Shown here: positions 15,832 to 26,422 of the stretch, one piece after another
Layout of the letters: each line of letters opens with the position of its first letter
Position numbering within the stretch: the first letter of the stretch is position 1
From: Methanobrevibacter thaueri
GTDB taxonomy: Archaea > Methanobacteriota > Methanobacteria > Methanobacteriales > Methanobacteriaceae
NCBI RefSeq assembly: GCF_015062915.1
Contig: NZ_SUTJ01000003.1
Location: 97,525 to 161,524, forward strand
Direction: 5' to 3'
Length of the DNA: 64,000 bases
Position numbers and translations under genes: made by a program
The notes under the pieces: model-generated
The model's input: only the letters and a program-made list of their open reading frames with translations
Database searches by the model: none
What the model was told of the DNA's origin: nothing

Positions 15832-16986
15832 ATGGCAGATGGAATTGCTACCTTAATAGGTTCATTGGGATTAACACAAGAAACCTTCCTGGTATTCTGT
15901 TTAATCGCAATACTTGTTGTAGGTGCAGTAGTTGTAATCATTACATCCAGACCAATTTTGGACATTTATCCTTATCTTAACCCAAGTGCAAGAGCAAGAG
16001 CTAGAAAAGGAAGGCTATTTGACGAAAAACAAATCTCCGAACTTGTTGAAACCAACAATGTCGAAGAAGTTGAAAACTATCTCAAAGGTTCTCCTGACTA
16101 CGCTGATGTGTTAGATGACTATCCATTAGACAAAGCATTAGACGTTGAACGTGCTAATACTTATGATCTAGTTGCAAGATTAGCTCCTAAGGAAATTAAA
16201 AAGCCTTTTGCTACAATGTCCAAGAAAACAGACATTGACAACATCAAAAGTCTTTTAACCGCTAAGGAAGTTGGTCTTTCCCCTGAAGAAACAAGAGAAT
16301 TATTAATTCCTTGTGGTTCATTATACGAAGAGTTAGAATCATTAGCTGACTCCGACAATGTAACCGATATCATAACAGGTTTAGATGGTACTGAATATGC
16401 AACAGCATTAGAAGATGCTCTTCCACAATATGAAGATACTAAAATGATTCTTCCATTAGAATCAGCTTTAGATAAATACTATTTACGCAAGTTATTACGT
16501 TCTACTGACGTTCCTTCAGATGAAAACAAACAAATATTATACTCATATGTTGGAACTCAAGTTGATGTAGCTAATCTAAAACTAATTATAAGGGCAAAAG
16601 AGGATGGCCTTGATTATGATGCAATCTCTCCTTATATATTAGAAGAAGGGTACCAATTACGTGAATGGAAACTTAAAGATTTAATGGAATCACCAGACGT
16701 TACTAACGTAGTCTCTGGTTTAGAAGGTACAAAATATGCCGACGCATTGACTGACGTAATGCCAGTCTACAACGAAACCGGTTCAGTTGCCGTATTCGAA
16801 AAGGCATTAGATCAATACACTTCAGACTATTCAAAATCTTTAGCTTCTAAAAAACCATTAGGAATTGGTCCAATTATTGGTTATTTAAGTCAAAAAGAAA
16901 ATGAAATTAAGAATTTAAAAATTATTGCAAGGGCAAAAAGAGAAGCAGACTTCCCTAATTCTAAAATCATGGAGATGTTAATATGA
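15832..16986 (+). CDS. atpC: A1AO ATP synthase subunit C with N-terminal hydrophobic helix
   Basis: The 384-residue protein couples the rotating K ring to the central stalk (subunits D and F). Three related helical repeats follow residue 60 (NNVEEVENYLKGSPDYADVL; SDNVTDIITGLDGTEYATAL; SPDVTNVVSGLEGTKYADAL), as expected for the d/C subunit. Unlike the short soluble forms, it begins with a strongly hydrophobic helix (residues 19-37, FLVFCLIAILVVGAVVVII) followed by a basic ARARARKGR, which looks like a membrane anchor. AGGAGG precedes the ATG, and the stop overlaps the start of atpF. Confidence 0.93.
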   Translation: MADGIATLIGSLGLTQETFLVFCLIAILVVGAVVVIITSRPILDIYPYLNPSARARARKGRLFDEKQISELVETNNVEEVENYLKGSPDYADVLDDYPLDKALDVERANTYDLVARLAPKEIKKPFATMSKKTDIDNIKSLLTAKEVGLSPEETRELLIPCGSLYEELESLADSDNVTDIITGLDGTEYATALEDALPQYEDTKMILPLESALDKYYLRKLLRSTDVPSDENKQILYSYVGTQVDVANLKLIIRAKEDGLDYDAISPYILEEGYQLREWKLKDLMESPDVTNVVSGLEGTKYADALTDVMPVYNETGSVAVFEKALDQYTSDYSKSLASKKPLGIGPIIGYLSQKENEIKNLKIIARAKREADFPNSKIMEMLI

Positions 16987-17300
16987 GTTCAGTAGCAATT
17001 ATAGGCGATATTGACACTGTTTCAGGATTTAGGTTAGGCGGTGTCAAAAAGGCAGAAGTAGTTAATACTCCTGACGAAGCTATCGCAGCTTTTGATAAAT
17101 TTTTAGATGAAGAAATTTCAATTATTATCATTACTCAATTAATGGCTAATGAAATAAGAAATCACATTGATAGAAAAATTGGTTCAAGTGTTTTACCAAT
17201 GATAATTGAAATACCTGATAAAGATGGGTCCTCTGAAGGTTCATCTGATCAAATAAATGACCTTATTAAAAGAGTTATTGGGGTAGAGATGGTTAAATGA
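16983..17300 (+). CDS. atpF: A1AO ATP synthase subunit F
   Basis: The 105-residue Rossmann-like subunit of the central stalk has the typical N-terminus [18 protein letters not shown] and the strand [13 protein letters not shown]. It overlaps atpC and atpA by four bases each (ATGA junctions), indicating translational coupling. Family length is about 100 residues. Confidence 0.94.
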   Translation: MSSVAIIGDIDTVSGFRLGGVKKAEVVNTPDEAIAAFDKFLDEEISIIIITQLMANEIRNHIDRKIGSSVLPMIIEIPDKDGSSEGSSDQINDLIKRVIGVEMVK

Positions 17301-19039
17301 TTATTGAAGGAAATATTATTAAGATTGCTGGGCCTGTTATTATCGCAGATGGTATGAGAGGGGCTCAGATGCTTGAGATGGTTAGGGTAGGTGACGAAAA
17401 GCTTATCGGAGAAATCATCGAATTAGAAGGTGACACCGCAACTATCCAAGTATATGAAGAAACAGCCGGTATTCAACCGGGTGAAGTAGTTGAATGTACT
17501 GGTGGTCCATTGTCAGTAGAACTCGGTCCAGGTGTAATGAGTTCCATTTTCGACGGAATTCAAAGACCTTTAAGAATCATCAGAGAAGAATCTGGTGACT
17601 TCATTGCTAGAGGTATTGACGTAGACTCAATCAACAAAGAGAAAAAATGGGCATTTAAACCAGTAGCTAAAGTGGGAGACAAAGTAAAAGGCGGAGATGT
17701 GCTTGGTGAAGTACAAGAAACTACCGCAGTTTTACACAAAATCATGGTTCCTCCAACTATGGAAGGGGAAGTTACAGAAATCGCAGCAGAAGGCGAATAC
17801 ACTGTACTCGAAGACATTGCAGCAGTTGATGGAGAAAAAATCCAAATGCTCCAAAAATGGCCTGTAAAAAGAAGTCGTCCTTACATCGAAAAATTAGATC
17901 CAGACGTACCATTAGTAACTGGACAAAGGGCACAAGACACTTTCTTCTCCGTAGCTAAAGGAGGGGCAGCTGCTATTCCAGGTCCTTTCGGATCAGGTAA
18001 AACAGTTACCCAACAACAATTAGCTAAATGGGCAGACGCAGACATCGTTGTATACATCGGATGTGGAGAACGTGGTAACGAAATGACTGAAGTACTTACC
18101 GAATTCCCATTCCTCGACGACCCTAAGACTGGTAACCCATTGATGGACAGAACCGTTCTTATTGCTAACACTTCAAACATGCCGGTAGCAGCTCGTGAAG
18201 CATGTGTATACACTGGTATTACTATTGCAGAATATTACCGTGATCAAGGTTACGACGTAGCGCTCATGGCAGATTCAACCTCAAGATGGGCTGAAGCTAT
18301 GAGGGAGATTTCTGGAAGATTAGAAGAAATGCCAGGGGAAGAAGGTTACCCAGCATACTTAGCATCCAGATTAGCACAATTCTACGAAAGAGCAGGAAGA
18401 GTAAAAACTATTGGAACTGAACCAAACGTTGCTTCTATTTCAGTAGTTGGAGCAGTATCACCTCCTGGTGGGGACTTATCCGAACCTGTTACTCAAAACA
18501 CCTTACGTATCTGTAAAGTGTTCTGGGCGTTAGATGCATCTCTCGCAGATAAACGTCACTTCCCTTCAATCGACTGGTTACAAAGTTACTCATTATATGT
18601 AGACAGTATTGAAGGCTGGTGGGCTGAAAATGTAGCAGCAGATTGGAGAGCAACTCGTGACCAAGCTATGAGTTTATTACAAAAAGAATCAGAGTTACAA
18701 GAAATTGTACAATTAGTTGGTCCTGATGCATTACCAGAAACTGACCAAGCTACATTAGAAACTACCCGTATGTTAAGAGAAGATTTCTTACAACAAAACG
18801 CATTTGACGATGTAGATACATACTGTGCACCTGACAAACAGTACAAAATGTTAAAAACCATTTTATTATTCTACAAAGAATCTCTTGCAGCAGTTAACAG
18901 AGGAGCTCCAATCGCAAACATTGTAGCATTACCTGTTAAAGAAGAAATCGGTAAAATGAAATATATTCCACAAGATGAATTTGATGCAAAAATCGCAGAA
19001 ATTCAATCCGCAATTACTAAACAATGCAGTGAGGCTTAA
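17297..19039 (+). CDS. atpA: A1AO ATP synthase catalytic subunit A
   Basis: The 580-residue catalytic subunit carries an N-terminal beta barrel, the archaeal/V-type 'non-homologous region' (about residues 110-190, [20 protein letters not shown]), and the nucleotide domain with Walker [13 protein letters not shown] (about 228-239). The GERGNEMTE catalytic-Glu region and [15 protein letters not shown] follow. It hydrolyses or makes ATP at the A/B interface. The start overlaps atpF. No intein is present, unlike some archaeal relatives. Confidence 0.97.
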   Translation: MIIEGNIIKIAGPVIIADGMRGAQMLEMVRVGDEKLIGEIIELEGDTATIQVYEETAGIQPGEVVECTGGPLSVELGPGVMSSIFDGIQRPLRIIREESGDFIARGIDVDSINKEKKWAFKPVAKVGDKVKGGDVLGEVQETTAVLHKIMVPPTMEGEVTEIAAEGEYTVLEDIAAVDGEKIQMLQKWPVKRSRPYIEKLDPDVPLVTGQRAQDTFFSVAKGGAAAIPGPFGSGKTVTQQQLAKWADADIVVYIGCGERGNEMTEVLTEFPFLDDPKTGNPLMDRTVLIANTSNMPVAAREACVYTGITIAEYYRDQGYDVALMADSTSRWAEAMREISGRLEEMPGEEGYPAYLASRLAQFYERAGRVKTIGTEPNVASISVVGAVSPPGGDLSEPVTQNTLRICKVFWALDASLADKRHFPSIDWLQSYSLYVDSIEGWWAENVAADWRATRDQAMSLLQKESELQEIVQLVGPDALPETDQATLETTRMLREDFLQQNAFDDVDTYCAPDKQYKMLKTILLFYKESLAAVNRGAPIANIVALPVKEEIGKMKYIPQDEFDAKIAEIQSAITKQCSEA

Positions 19040-19041
19040 AA

Positions 19042-20433
<1,392 letters not shown>

Positions 20434-20460
20434 TCTCATTACAGTAATGTAGGTGATTAA

Positions 20461-21144
20461 ATGGCACAAGATATTATAGATGGAATTAATCCAACTCGTA
20501 TGGAATTATTATCTCTTAAAAACAGGACTAAACTAGCTGTAAAAGGGCATGGTTTACTCAAGGAAAAAAGGGATGCATTAATCAAAGAGTTTTTTGATAT
20601 CTTGGATCGTGTCAAAGGTATTCGTGAAAATGCAGAATTAAGTCTTAAAGAAGCAAATGAAGCTTTAGTTGAAGCTCAAATTGCTATGGGTGATTTGGCT
20701 GTAAGAAAAGCAGCATTATCCGTTAAAGAATCCATTGATGTGGAAATCACATCAAGGAGCGTTATGGGTGTTGCAGTGCCTGTTACCAATGTCCACATGG
20801 AAGAAAGATCCATCATTGACAGGGGTTACGGCTTTTCTGACACCACCATACAATTAGACGAAGCTGCAAAGAAATTCGAGGAATCTCTTAAGTACTTGAT
20901 TGAACTTGGTGAAGTGGAAAAAACTATTTTCTTACTTGCTGAGGAAATCGAAGCTACTAAACGTAGAGTAAACGCTTTAGAGCACATTATGATTCCAAGA
21001 TTCCAAAATACTGAAAAGTATATTGATATGAGACTCCAAGAAATGGAAAGGGAAAACTTTGTAAGATTGAAAATGATTAGGTCTACAATTGAGAAAAATG
21101 AAAAGGCTGCAGCAGCTAAAGAAGCTGAAAATGCAGAAGCTTAG
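20461..21144 (+). CDS. atpD: A1AO ATP synthase subunit D
   Basis: The 227-residue central shaft protein has long N- and C-terminal helices forming an antiparallel coiled coil around a short central domain. The N-terminus [20 protein letters not shown] and the late [20 protein letters not shown] are family signatures. GTAGGTGATTAA precedes the ATG. The operon ends here with a T-rich run at 21145-21195. Confidence 0.95.
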   Translation: MAQDIIDGINPTRMELLSLKNRTKLAVKGHGLLKEKRDALIKEFFDILDRVKGIRENAELSLKEANEALVEAQIAMGDLAVRKAALSVKESIDVEITSRSVMGVAVPVTNVHMEERSIIDRGYGFSDTTIQLDEAAKKFEESLKYLIELGEVEKTIFLLAEEIEATKRRVNALEHIMIPRFQNTEKYIDMRLQEMERENFVRLKMIRSTIEKNEKAAAAKEAENAEA

Positions 21145-21147
21145 ATT

Positions 21148-21195
21148 TTTCTTAATTCTTCTCATTTTCTTTTATTTTTTATTATTTTTTTAATT
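21148..21195 (+). terminator. T-rich terminator of the ATP synthase operon
   Basis: Several T-runs (TTTTTCTT, TTTTCTTTTATTTTTTATTA) directly follow the atpD stop. Such runs terminate archaeal RNA polymerase without needing a hairpin. Confidence 0.5.
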
Positions 21196-21291
21196 AAACT
21201 TAAAATATTGATTTATTCTTGAAAAAAATTATTTTAACTTAGTTACTGTAAAAATTTTTTTTACTAGAAAATTATTGAAAACGTGTTTAAA

Positions 21292-21441
21292 ATGAAAAGA
21301 AATCCAATTGACCAATATATGAAGGACCCGGATAATAAGGCCAAAGTATTTATCTGGATGACTCGTGCAATGATTATTACTACTTTTATGATAACAATTG
21401 GAGTAATATTGTTTATTCTTTATCTAGTTGGCATTTTATAG
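21292..21441 (+). CDS. Membrane microprotein downstream of the ATP synthase operon
   Basis: The 49-residue ORF begins MKRNPIDQYMKDPDNKAK and continues into a single strongly hydrophobic helix (about residues 24-48, ending FILYLVGIL). The polar N-terminal half and hydrophobic second half suggest a bitopic membrane protein with a cytoplasmic N-terminus. No strong ribosome site is visible; an in-frame GTG lies at 21283. It overlaps the end of the convergent ATP-grasp gene by 29 bases. Its place behind atpD makes a link to the ATPase possible but unproven. Confidence 0.55.
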   Translation: MKRNPIDQYMKDPDNKAKVFIWMTRAMIITTFMITIGVILFILYLVGIL

Positions 21442-22597
21442 ATGCTTCATTAACTATTTTACTGGATAATTCTACTTTTTTACATAATTTTTCAAAATCT
21501 TTATCATTATCTATGATTGTAAGCAAAGGTTCTGATTTTTCGGTGACGGATCCCATGTGCGGCAGGTCATAGATGTTGTCCAAGTCGATTTTTTCATACA
21601 TGTTTCTATTTGGTGAATAGATTATTTTTTTATAGGAATAATATTGTGGTTTTGGAATGTTTATTATTTCACCCTGGCATGCCTTGATGTGTGCCTCGAG
21701 CATGTTGATTCCATATGATTTTTCAACACATTCAAATGTTCCCTGAAGTCTCGGATTTATCTCAATGACATACAATCCATTTTCATTCAGGATATAATCC
21801 ACACCATTTGATCCAAGCAGATTGAATTTTTCAGCCAGTTTCTCACTTGTGTGTTTCATGAGGGTTATGATCTCATCAAGGTTTCCAACATTTGCCATGA
21901 TTGACTTTTCAGTCAAGGGGAGGATGTTTCCCACATACACGAAACTGCTGTTGTGTTCAAAGTCATTCATTGTCAATAGTCTGGTGTGTGTTATGGCCTT
22001 TGCATCACTTTTGCTTGCAAGCACTGATGAGCTTAGGCTAATTCCATCAACATATTCCTGAAGGATAAATTCTCTACCATTAAATTCAAAGTCACTATCA
22101 TTATTCAGTAGGTTTACATCATAACCCCCACTTCCTTGAAGGGGTTTTAAAATAAATTGACTTTCCGGATGAGAATTATTTATCTCAATGGCTTCACCTA
22201 TATCATTCACACTAAAAGTCATAGGAGTTAGAAATTCATCCTTGATTTCATTATAGAATTTATACTTATCCTCAATATTTCCAATGTCAGTGTTTCCAAG
22301 AATCTTTTTTTGGTGACGTTTTGGAAAGTCTGTTGGGGATATGCCTGAAATTGGAATGATATGGTCAACCTCATCAAGGTAGTCCTTTGACACTTCCAGT
22401 AATGTTTCTGGGTTGAACTGATCTTCAAACACTCCGCAGCTTTCACCGTCACTTTCATTCAATATGATCTTTTGGTTTTCAATGGTTGGTGTGTCTGAAG
22501 TTGAAAAATAGCTGGTGGAATACACATCGTAATCTAGTTTTAATGCACTGTTAAGCATACTTCTTGTATCAATTCCAATAAGTAATAGCTTTTCCAT
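21413..22597 (-). CDS. ATP-grasp domain carboligase-like enzyme
   Basis: The 394-residue protein opens with a Rossmann-like domain (LLLIGIDTRSMLNSALKLDY) followed by an ATP-grasp domain. Features are FILKPLQGSGGYDV (glycine-rich loop, about residue 150), REFILQEYVDGISLS, and the metal-binding VIEINPRLQGTFE near residue 275. Such enzymes join a carboxylate to an amine or thiol with ATP. It fits the archaeal group annotated as predicted ATP-dependent carboligases related to biotin carboxylase; methanogens use ATP-grasp ligases in cofactor synthesis, but no substrate is shown here. tRNA-Gln lies just upstream on the same strand. Confidence 0.85.
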   Translation of the reverse strand: MEKLLLIGIDTRSMLNSALKLDYDVYSTSYFSTSDTPTIENQKIILNESDGESCGVFEDQFNPETLLEVSKDYLDEVDHIIPISGISPTDFPKRHQKKILGNTDIGNIEDKYKFYNEIKDEFLTPMTFSVNDIGEAIEINNSHPESQFILKPLQGSGGYDVNLLNNDSDFEFNGREFILQEYVDGISLSSSVLASKSDAKAITHTRLLTMNDFEHNSSFVYVGNILPLTEKSIMANVGNLDEIITLMKHTSEKLAEKFNLLGSNGVDYILNENGLYVIEINPRLQGTFECVEKSYGINMLEAHIKACQGEIINIPKPQYYSYKKIIYSPNRNMYEKIDLDNIYDLPHMGSVTEKSEPLLTIIDNDKDFEKLCKKVELSSKIVNEASIKCQLDKE

Positions 22598-22623
22598 AAA
22601 ATATCAGTAAAAAAAGTTTTTAG

Positions 22624-22695
22624 TAGTCCCGAGCGGAGTCGAACCGCCGTCTCCGGGTCCAAAGCCTAGAAGGATTACCACTACCCTACGGGACT
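22624..22695 (-). tRNA. tRNA-Gln (anticodon TTG)
   Basis: The reverse strand folds as a cloverleaf: acceptor AGTCCCG/CGGGACT, T arm GGCGG-TTCGACT-CCGCT, and anticodon loop CTTTGGA with anticodon TTG (34-36), reading CAA. The discriminator is A and CCA is not encoded. The anticodon stem CTAGG/CCCGG has one A-C mismatch at 29-41. In methanogens tRNA-Gln is charged as Glu and amidated by GatDE. A T-run follows before the ATP-grasp ATG. Confidence 0.92.
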
Positions 22696-22702
22696 ATCGT
22701 AA

Positions 22703-22728
22703 TTGTACTGTGTACAACATTTAATATA
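22703..22728 (-). promoter_or_regulatory. tRNA-Gln promoter with a palindrome
   Basis: The reverse strand has AAGATATATTAAATG (22714-22728) as TATA box. The perfect inverted repeat TTGTAC-N3-GTACAA (22703-22717) lies between it and the tRNA, around the expected transcription start. The palindrome could be chance or an operator. Confidence 0.35.
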
Positions 22729-22763
22729 TCTTTATTATGTAGTATTTAAATTTATCGGTAATT

Positions 22764-23150
22764 TTACAACTTTTGATAAAATAGGCATTGCTCATGCCAT
22801 AAACAGTTGGTGCATATTTCAGAAACGCTCTTTTTGCTTGTGAAAATCTCATCAATTTTCTCAAACAGTTCAACTGAGTCGTATTCCATGGAAATGTCCA
22901 GATGTTTCAGCACTTCCTCATCCATATGAACAATTCTTTTGTTCTGCTTTTCATCTTCACAAAGACCATCCTTAAGGTTTGGGCATTCAGCACAGATGTC
23001 ATCAGGTGAGGATGTCAATGAGATGACTGTTCCAGGCTGTTTTCTAAGCCTATTGACTTCAGTCATGTTTCGGGTGAAGTTTTCATCATAGCCATAACCC
23101 TGAAAGCCCTTAAGGCACAACAGGTGATGACCTCTTAAAACAAGTTTCAT
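22764..23150 (-). CDS. DUF1284 domain protein
   Basis: The 128-residue protein has the DUF1284 N-terminus LRGHHLLCLKGFQGYGYDEN and two cysteine clusters, ICAECPNLKDGLCED and ICTNCLWHEQCLFY, consistent with an iron-sulfur or zinc site. Its function is unknown. The ribosome site is weak (ACTGATTTTA). It lies between the tRNA gene and bioY on the same strand. Confidence 0.85.
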   Translation of the reverse strand: MKLVLRGHHLLCLKGFQGYGYDENFTRNMTEVNRLRKQPGTVISLTSSPDDICAECPNLKDGLCEDEKQNKRIVHMDEEVLKHLDISMEYDSVELFEKIDEIFTSKKSVSEICTNCLWHEQCLFYQKL

Positions 23151-23201
23151 TAAAATCAGTAAAAATAATAAAAAAAGAAAAAAAGTTTAAAAACTTTTTT
23201 T

Positions 23202-23810
23202 TTAGTCTTTTGGTAAAAATACTTTGGATACTGATGCAGCGCCCACAATCTTTACAATGTCTCCAGCAATGAATGGAATTAATCCCATCATTAAAAGGTC
23301 AACGATTCCGACACTGGTTCCTTGTGATGCAAGGAATAATGCAAGACCTGCTAAACCAGGAATGTAGATCAATGCGAAGTTTGCGATTGCAATGACTACA
23401 ACCATTTTTCTAAAGCTGCGTGCATGAGCATACTTTTCAGTAATTAATCCAACAAAGTAAGATGCAATAACGAATCCTAAAAGGAATCCTCCAGTAGAAC
23501 CTAATAATACTTCAAGTCCTCCGGTCATTCCACCGAACCAAGGGATGAATGCAGCACCTAAAACAACATAAAAGATTTGGCTTAGGCATCCATATTTTTT
23601 ACCTAAGAATAGTCCAGAACATAATACTGCAAATGTTTGGGCAGTAATTGGAACTGGAGTCCATGGGAGTGGGATAATGATTTGAGCCATTATACCAGTA
23701 AAGCATGCCATCATCAATGACATTAAAATCTTGGTGGCGGTACTAGCATCTTGAATTCTTTCAAAAACGTTTTTCCTAGTACTATAATAATTTTCCATAT
23801 TTATATTCAT
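23202..23810 (-). CDS. bioY: Biotin transporter S component BioY
   Basis: The 202-residue protein has about six membrane helices. BioY features include ITAQTFAVLCSGLFLGKKYG and the C-terminal GLIPFIAGDIVKIVGAASV. BioY captures biotin and can work alone or with the energy-coupling factor EcfAA'T; no ecf genes are in the window. The ATG at 23810 is preceded by GGAGGAGAATAA. It could supply biotin for pyruvate carboxylase in the partial TCA pathway. Confidence 0.93.
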   Translation of the reverse strand: MNINMENYYSTRKNVFERIQDASTATKILMSLMMACFTGIMAQIIIPLPWTPVPITAQTFAVLCSGLFLGKKYGCLSQIFYVVLGAAFIPWFGGMTGGLEVLLGSTGGFLLGFVIASYFVGLITEKYAHARSFRKMVVVIAIANFALIYIPGLAGLALFLASQGTSVGIVDLLMMGLIPFIAGDIVKIVGAASVSKVFLPKD

Positions 23811-23886
23811 TTATTCTCCTCCAATTTTGAATCCCAATTAATCATTTAATTAATAATGATATTTATTATTTCATATAGTTCAATGT

Positions 23887-25134
23887 TTACTGAATAGTTA
23901 TTAATTTAACGTTTTGTGGCTTTTTAACAATGTTCATTGATTTGAAAGCAACCAATTTGTTAATTCCTTTTTCAGATGCAACATCAACTAATCTTTGTGA
24001 AATGACTCCATCGAATATTACGGTATCGGCGGTGCCTTCAATATTCTTGATTTCCTCATAGATGTTTTCGACTTCCACCTCTTTGGTCATATTCAATGCT
24101 TCATCCAAGATAGCTCCGCAACCTGTTCCTTCAAATTCTTTAAGCATGTCTTTCATGAGGCTGACTTCATCATCCTCTATGACAGGTTCCGGTTCTTTTA
24201 CAGGCTGGTGCTGTTTATTATTGCGGTTGTACCTTTGGTTTTTCCTGTTGTTCCTATTGTTTTCTCTTTTCTTGTTGTTGTTATTGTTGTCGTTCAAGAT
24301 ATTGGTTGATGCAAGGAACTGTGCTGTAGGGACTTTGTCTCTAAGCGCAACAAGAACTTCGTCCTTTTCAAGGTCTTCAACTTCTTTTCCTTTAGGTGCG
24401 CGAGTGATATAGTCCACATCACCAATTTGCAACAATTCTTTTAGGATCAATTCTCCGCCTCTGTCTCCATCTACAAATGCGGTTGTGGTCCTTTTTTTAC
24501 TTAACTCTCCAATGGATCTAGGAACGCTTACTCCTTCCACTGCAACGGTATTCTTAATGCCGTATTTGAGGAGGTTCAATACGTCGCTGCGTCCTTCCAC
24601 AACAATGATTGCGTCAGAAGTGTGTATGCTTGGACCAGCTGGAAGGCGGTCTTCACCGTATTCGGAAATTTCATGAACTCTCATTGCTTCCCTTACTTCC
24701 TCAATCATTCTCATGCTGGTTGGACCAACGCTTTCAACCATGTTCTTGTAGATTTCTTTTGCACGGTTGACGACTTGCTCCCTTTTGACAGCTCTTACAT
24801 CCTCAACTTTTGAAGTGTGGATTTCTGCTTCACATGGACCCACCCTGTTGATGGTTTCAAGTGATGCAGCGAGTATGGCAGTTTCAACCCTGTCTAAACT
24901 GGAAGGAATTACGATTTCTCCTTTTGCCCTTCCACTGTTGGAGTGGATGTTGACTTGGATTCTTCCGATTCTTCCAGTTCTTTGGAGTTCTCTTAAATCT
25001 AAATCGTTACTAAGTAAACCTTCAGTTTGCCCAAATACTGCACCAACAACATCTGGTTTTTCAACAATACCATTGGCAGTAATTTGAGCATGGATTAAAT
25101 ATTTTGTTGTTGTTAATTCTTCACCTTTTCCCAT
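23887..25134 (-). CDS. dnaG: Archaeal DnaG-type primase with Asn-rich linker
   Basis: The protein has 415 residues. The TOPRIM core is clear: IIVVEGRSDVLNLLKYG (about 174-190) and TTTAFVDGDRGGELILKELL (about 216-235). Archaeal DnaG associates with the exosome and may also prime DNA. Between the core and the C-terminal domain is a low-complexity Asn/Lys/Arg stretch (about residues 281-315) encoded by AT-rich repeats. AGGAGGCTTAAAT precedes the ATG. It is divergent from the RraA-like gene. Confidence 0.93.
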   Translation of the reverse strand: MGKGEELTTTKYLIHAQITANGIVEKPDVVGAVFGQTEGLLSNDLDLRELQRTGRIGRIQVNIHSNSGRAKGEIVIPSSLDRVETAILAASLETINRVGPCEAEIHTSKVEDVRAVKREQVVNRAKEIYKNMVESVGPTSMRMIEEVREAMRVHEISEYGEDRLPAGPSIHTSDAIIVVEGRSDVLNLLKYGIKNTVAVEGVSVPRSIGELSKKRTTTAFVDGDRGGELILKELLQIGDVDYITRAPKGKEVEDLEKDEVLVALRDKVPTAQFLASTNILNDNNNNNKKRENNRNNRKNQRYNRNNKQHQPVKEPEPVIEDDEVSLMKDMLKEFEGTGCGAILDEALNMTKEVEVENIYEEIKNIEGTADTVIFDGVISQRLVDVASEKGINKLVAFKSMNIVKKPQNVKLITIQ

Positions 25135-25568
25135 ATTTAAGCCTCCTAAGCTTATAAAATCGGGATAATTTATGTAATAAACTAAAAATATAAATTATTT
25201 TTAGGCGAGTAACTTGCATAAATTATACGATAATTTTTTGGTCTTTTTGACCTTTTATACACTAAAAAGAGTTAATACATTTGGAGATTGTTACTATTAA
25301 GGTATTACTATTTTTATCTATTTTTGGTTTGAATAATATAATTTTTATAACTTGATTTTGCCTTAATAATAAATTTTTCTCCTGTCTTTTGATTAATTAA
25401 TAATAATAATTATAAATAATTGAATAAATGTAAATAAACTCTATGAGCATATAATGATTTTAAGTATATTTTTCAATACTCCAAATAATATTTTGGATAA
25501 ACTAATATATAAAATATGTGAAATGTATTTTAATATTGGAGGATAATATATTAATGAAGTGATGAATT
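25135..25568. other. Intergenic region between dnaG and the RraA-like gene
   Basis: This 434-base AT-rich stretch has no open frame I trust. It carries the dnaG promoter (reverse-strand TTTATATTTTTAG near 25185-25196), a small GGTC-TTTTT-GACC hairpin (25240-25252) and a TATA-like CTAATATATAAAATA at about 25502-25516 for the downstream gene. Most of it is unexplained. Confidence 0.5.
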
Positions 25569-26312
25569 ATGTCAATAAGTCCAAGTGATGTTTTAAATAG
25601 AAATAAAAATTTAAACAAACGTGTCAACATTGATAAAATTAACATAGATAATGTGACCATTGACGATTTGCAGTACAATGGAAAAAATTACGACGAATAT
25701 ATTAATCTGCAATCCTTACTCGAAAACTTATCCGCCTGCCAGATATCCGATGCATTCAACGGATTTACAAGAAGGTCAGGCGTCATCCAATCAATAAAAC
25801 CAATCAATAACCAAAAGGTTTGGGGAACAATATTCACTGCCGAAACCGACTGCGACGACTGGGGAACATCTGCCCTTGCAATCGATGCTGCAAGCCCTGG
25901 AGACATACTGTTTTTCAAGGTCAACGGTGATGACAAGGCAATTTGGGGAGAGCTTGCATCCACATGCGCAAGGGACAATGGAATCAAGGCCACCGTAATA
26001 TATGGTGCAGCCCGTGATCTTGACGCATTGTTATACATGGATTATCCGATTTTTGCAAGTGAATTCTGTCCGAATGCAGGTTCCGCTTTGGGACTGGGCA
26101 GTCTTAATGAATCCATTGACATTGACGGCTTTAAGGTAAATCCTGGAGACTTCTTCTTCGGTGATGAAACAGGCATTGTCATCATACCTAAGGAACTGTT
26201 TGCAAAGACCATGGCCGCAAGCCTTGCAGTAAAGATCAAGGAATCAAATATCATCAGCGACATCGCTGACGGCAAGACTCTGGCAGAGATAGTTGGCCTT
26301 GCGAAAAAATAG
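25569..26312 (+). CDS. RraA family protein
   Basis: The 247-residue protein has an extra N-terminal ~55 residues with DKINIDNVTIDDLQYNG, then the RraA/4-hydroxy-4-methyl-2-oxoglutarate aldolase fold (LSACQISDAFNGFTRRSG; WGELASTCARDNGIKATVIY; NPGDFFFGDETGIVIIP). The GELASTCAR-type motif and the RDLDALLYMDYPIFA stretch (family RD...) fit an aldolase-like active site. In archaea, members of this superfamily have no agreed role. The ATG is preceded by GTGATGAATT. Confidence 0.82.
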   Translation: MSISPSDVLNRNKNLNKRVNIDKINIDNVTIDDLQYNGKNYDEYINLQSLLENLSACQISDAFNGFTRRSGVIQSIKPINNQKVWGTIFTAETDCDDWGTSALAIDAASPGDILFFKVNGDDKAIWGELASTCARDNGIKATVIYGAARDLDALLYMDYPIFASEFCPNAGSALGLGSLNESIDIDGFKVNPGDFFFGDETGIVIIPKELFAKTMAASLAVKIKESNIISDIADGKTLAEIVGLAKK

Positions 26313-26361
26313 AAAAACATTTAAATAGAAATCAATTTTTATATATAAATATATCGATACA

Positions 26362-26372
26362 TTTATATATAA
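26362..26372 (+). promoter_or_regulatory. Promoter of gar1-tfb
   Basis: TTTATATATAA lies about 50 bases before the gar1 ATG (26423), and a second TATA-like ATTATATAAATG follows at 26384-26395. It would serve both gar1 and tfb, which overlap functionally through the shared ribosome site. Confidence 0.45.
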
Positions 26373-26422
26373 CCTATTTCTAATTATATAAATGATACAG
26401 ATTTGATTTTAAGTTTGATTTT

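Noticed and set aside
24062-24412. Leu/Phe/Ser-rich plus-strand frame opposite the DnaG linker
   Set aside because: It arises from the complement of the Asn/Lys-rich codons and has no independent support.
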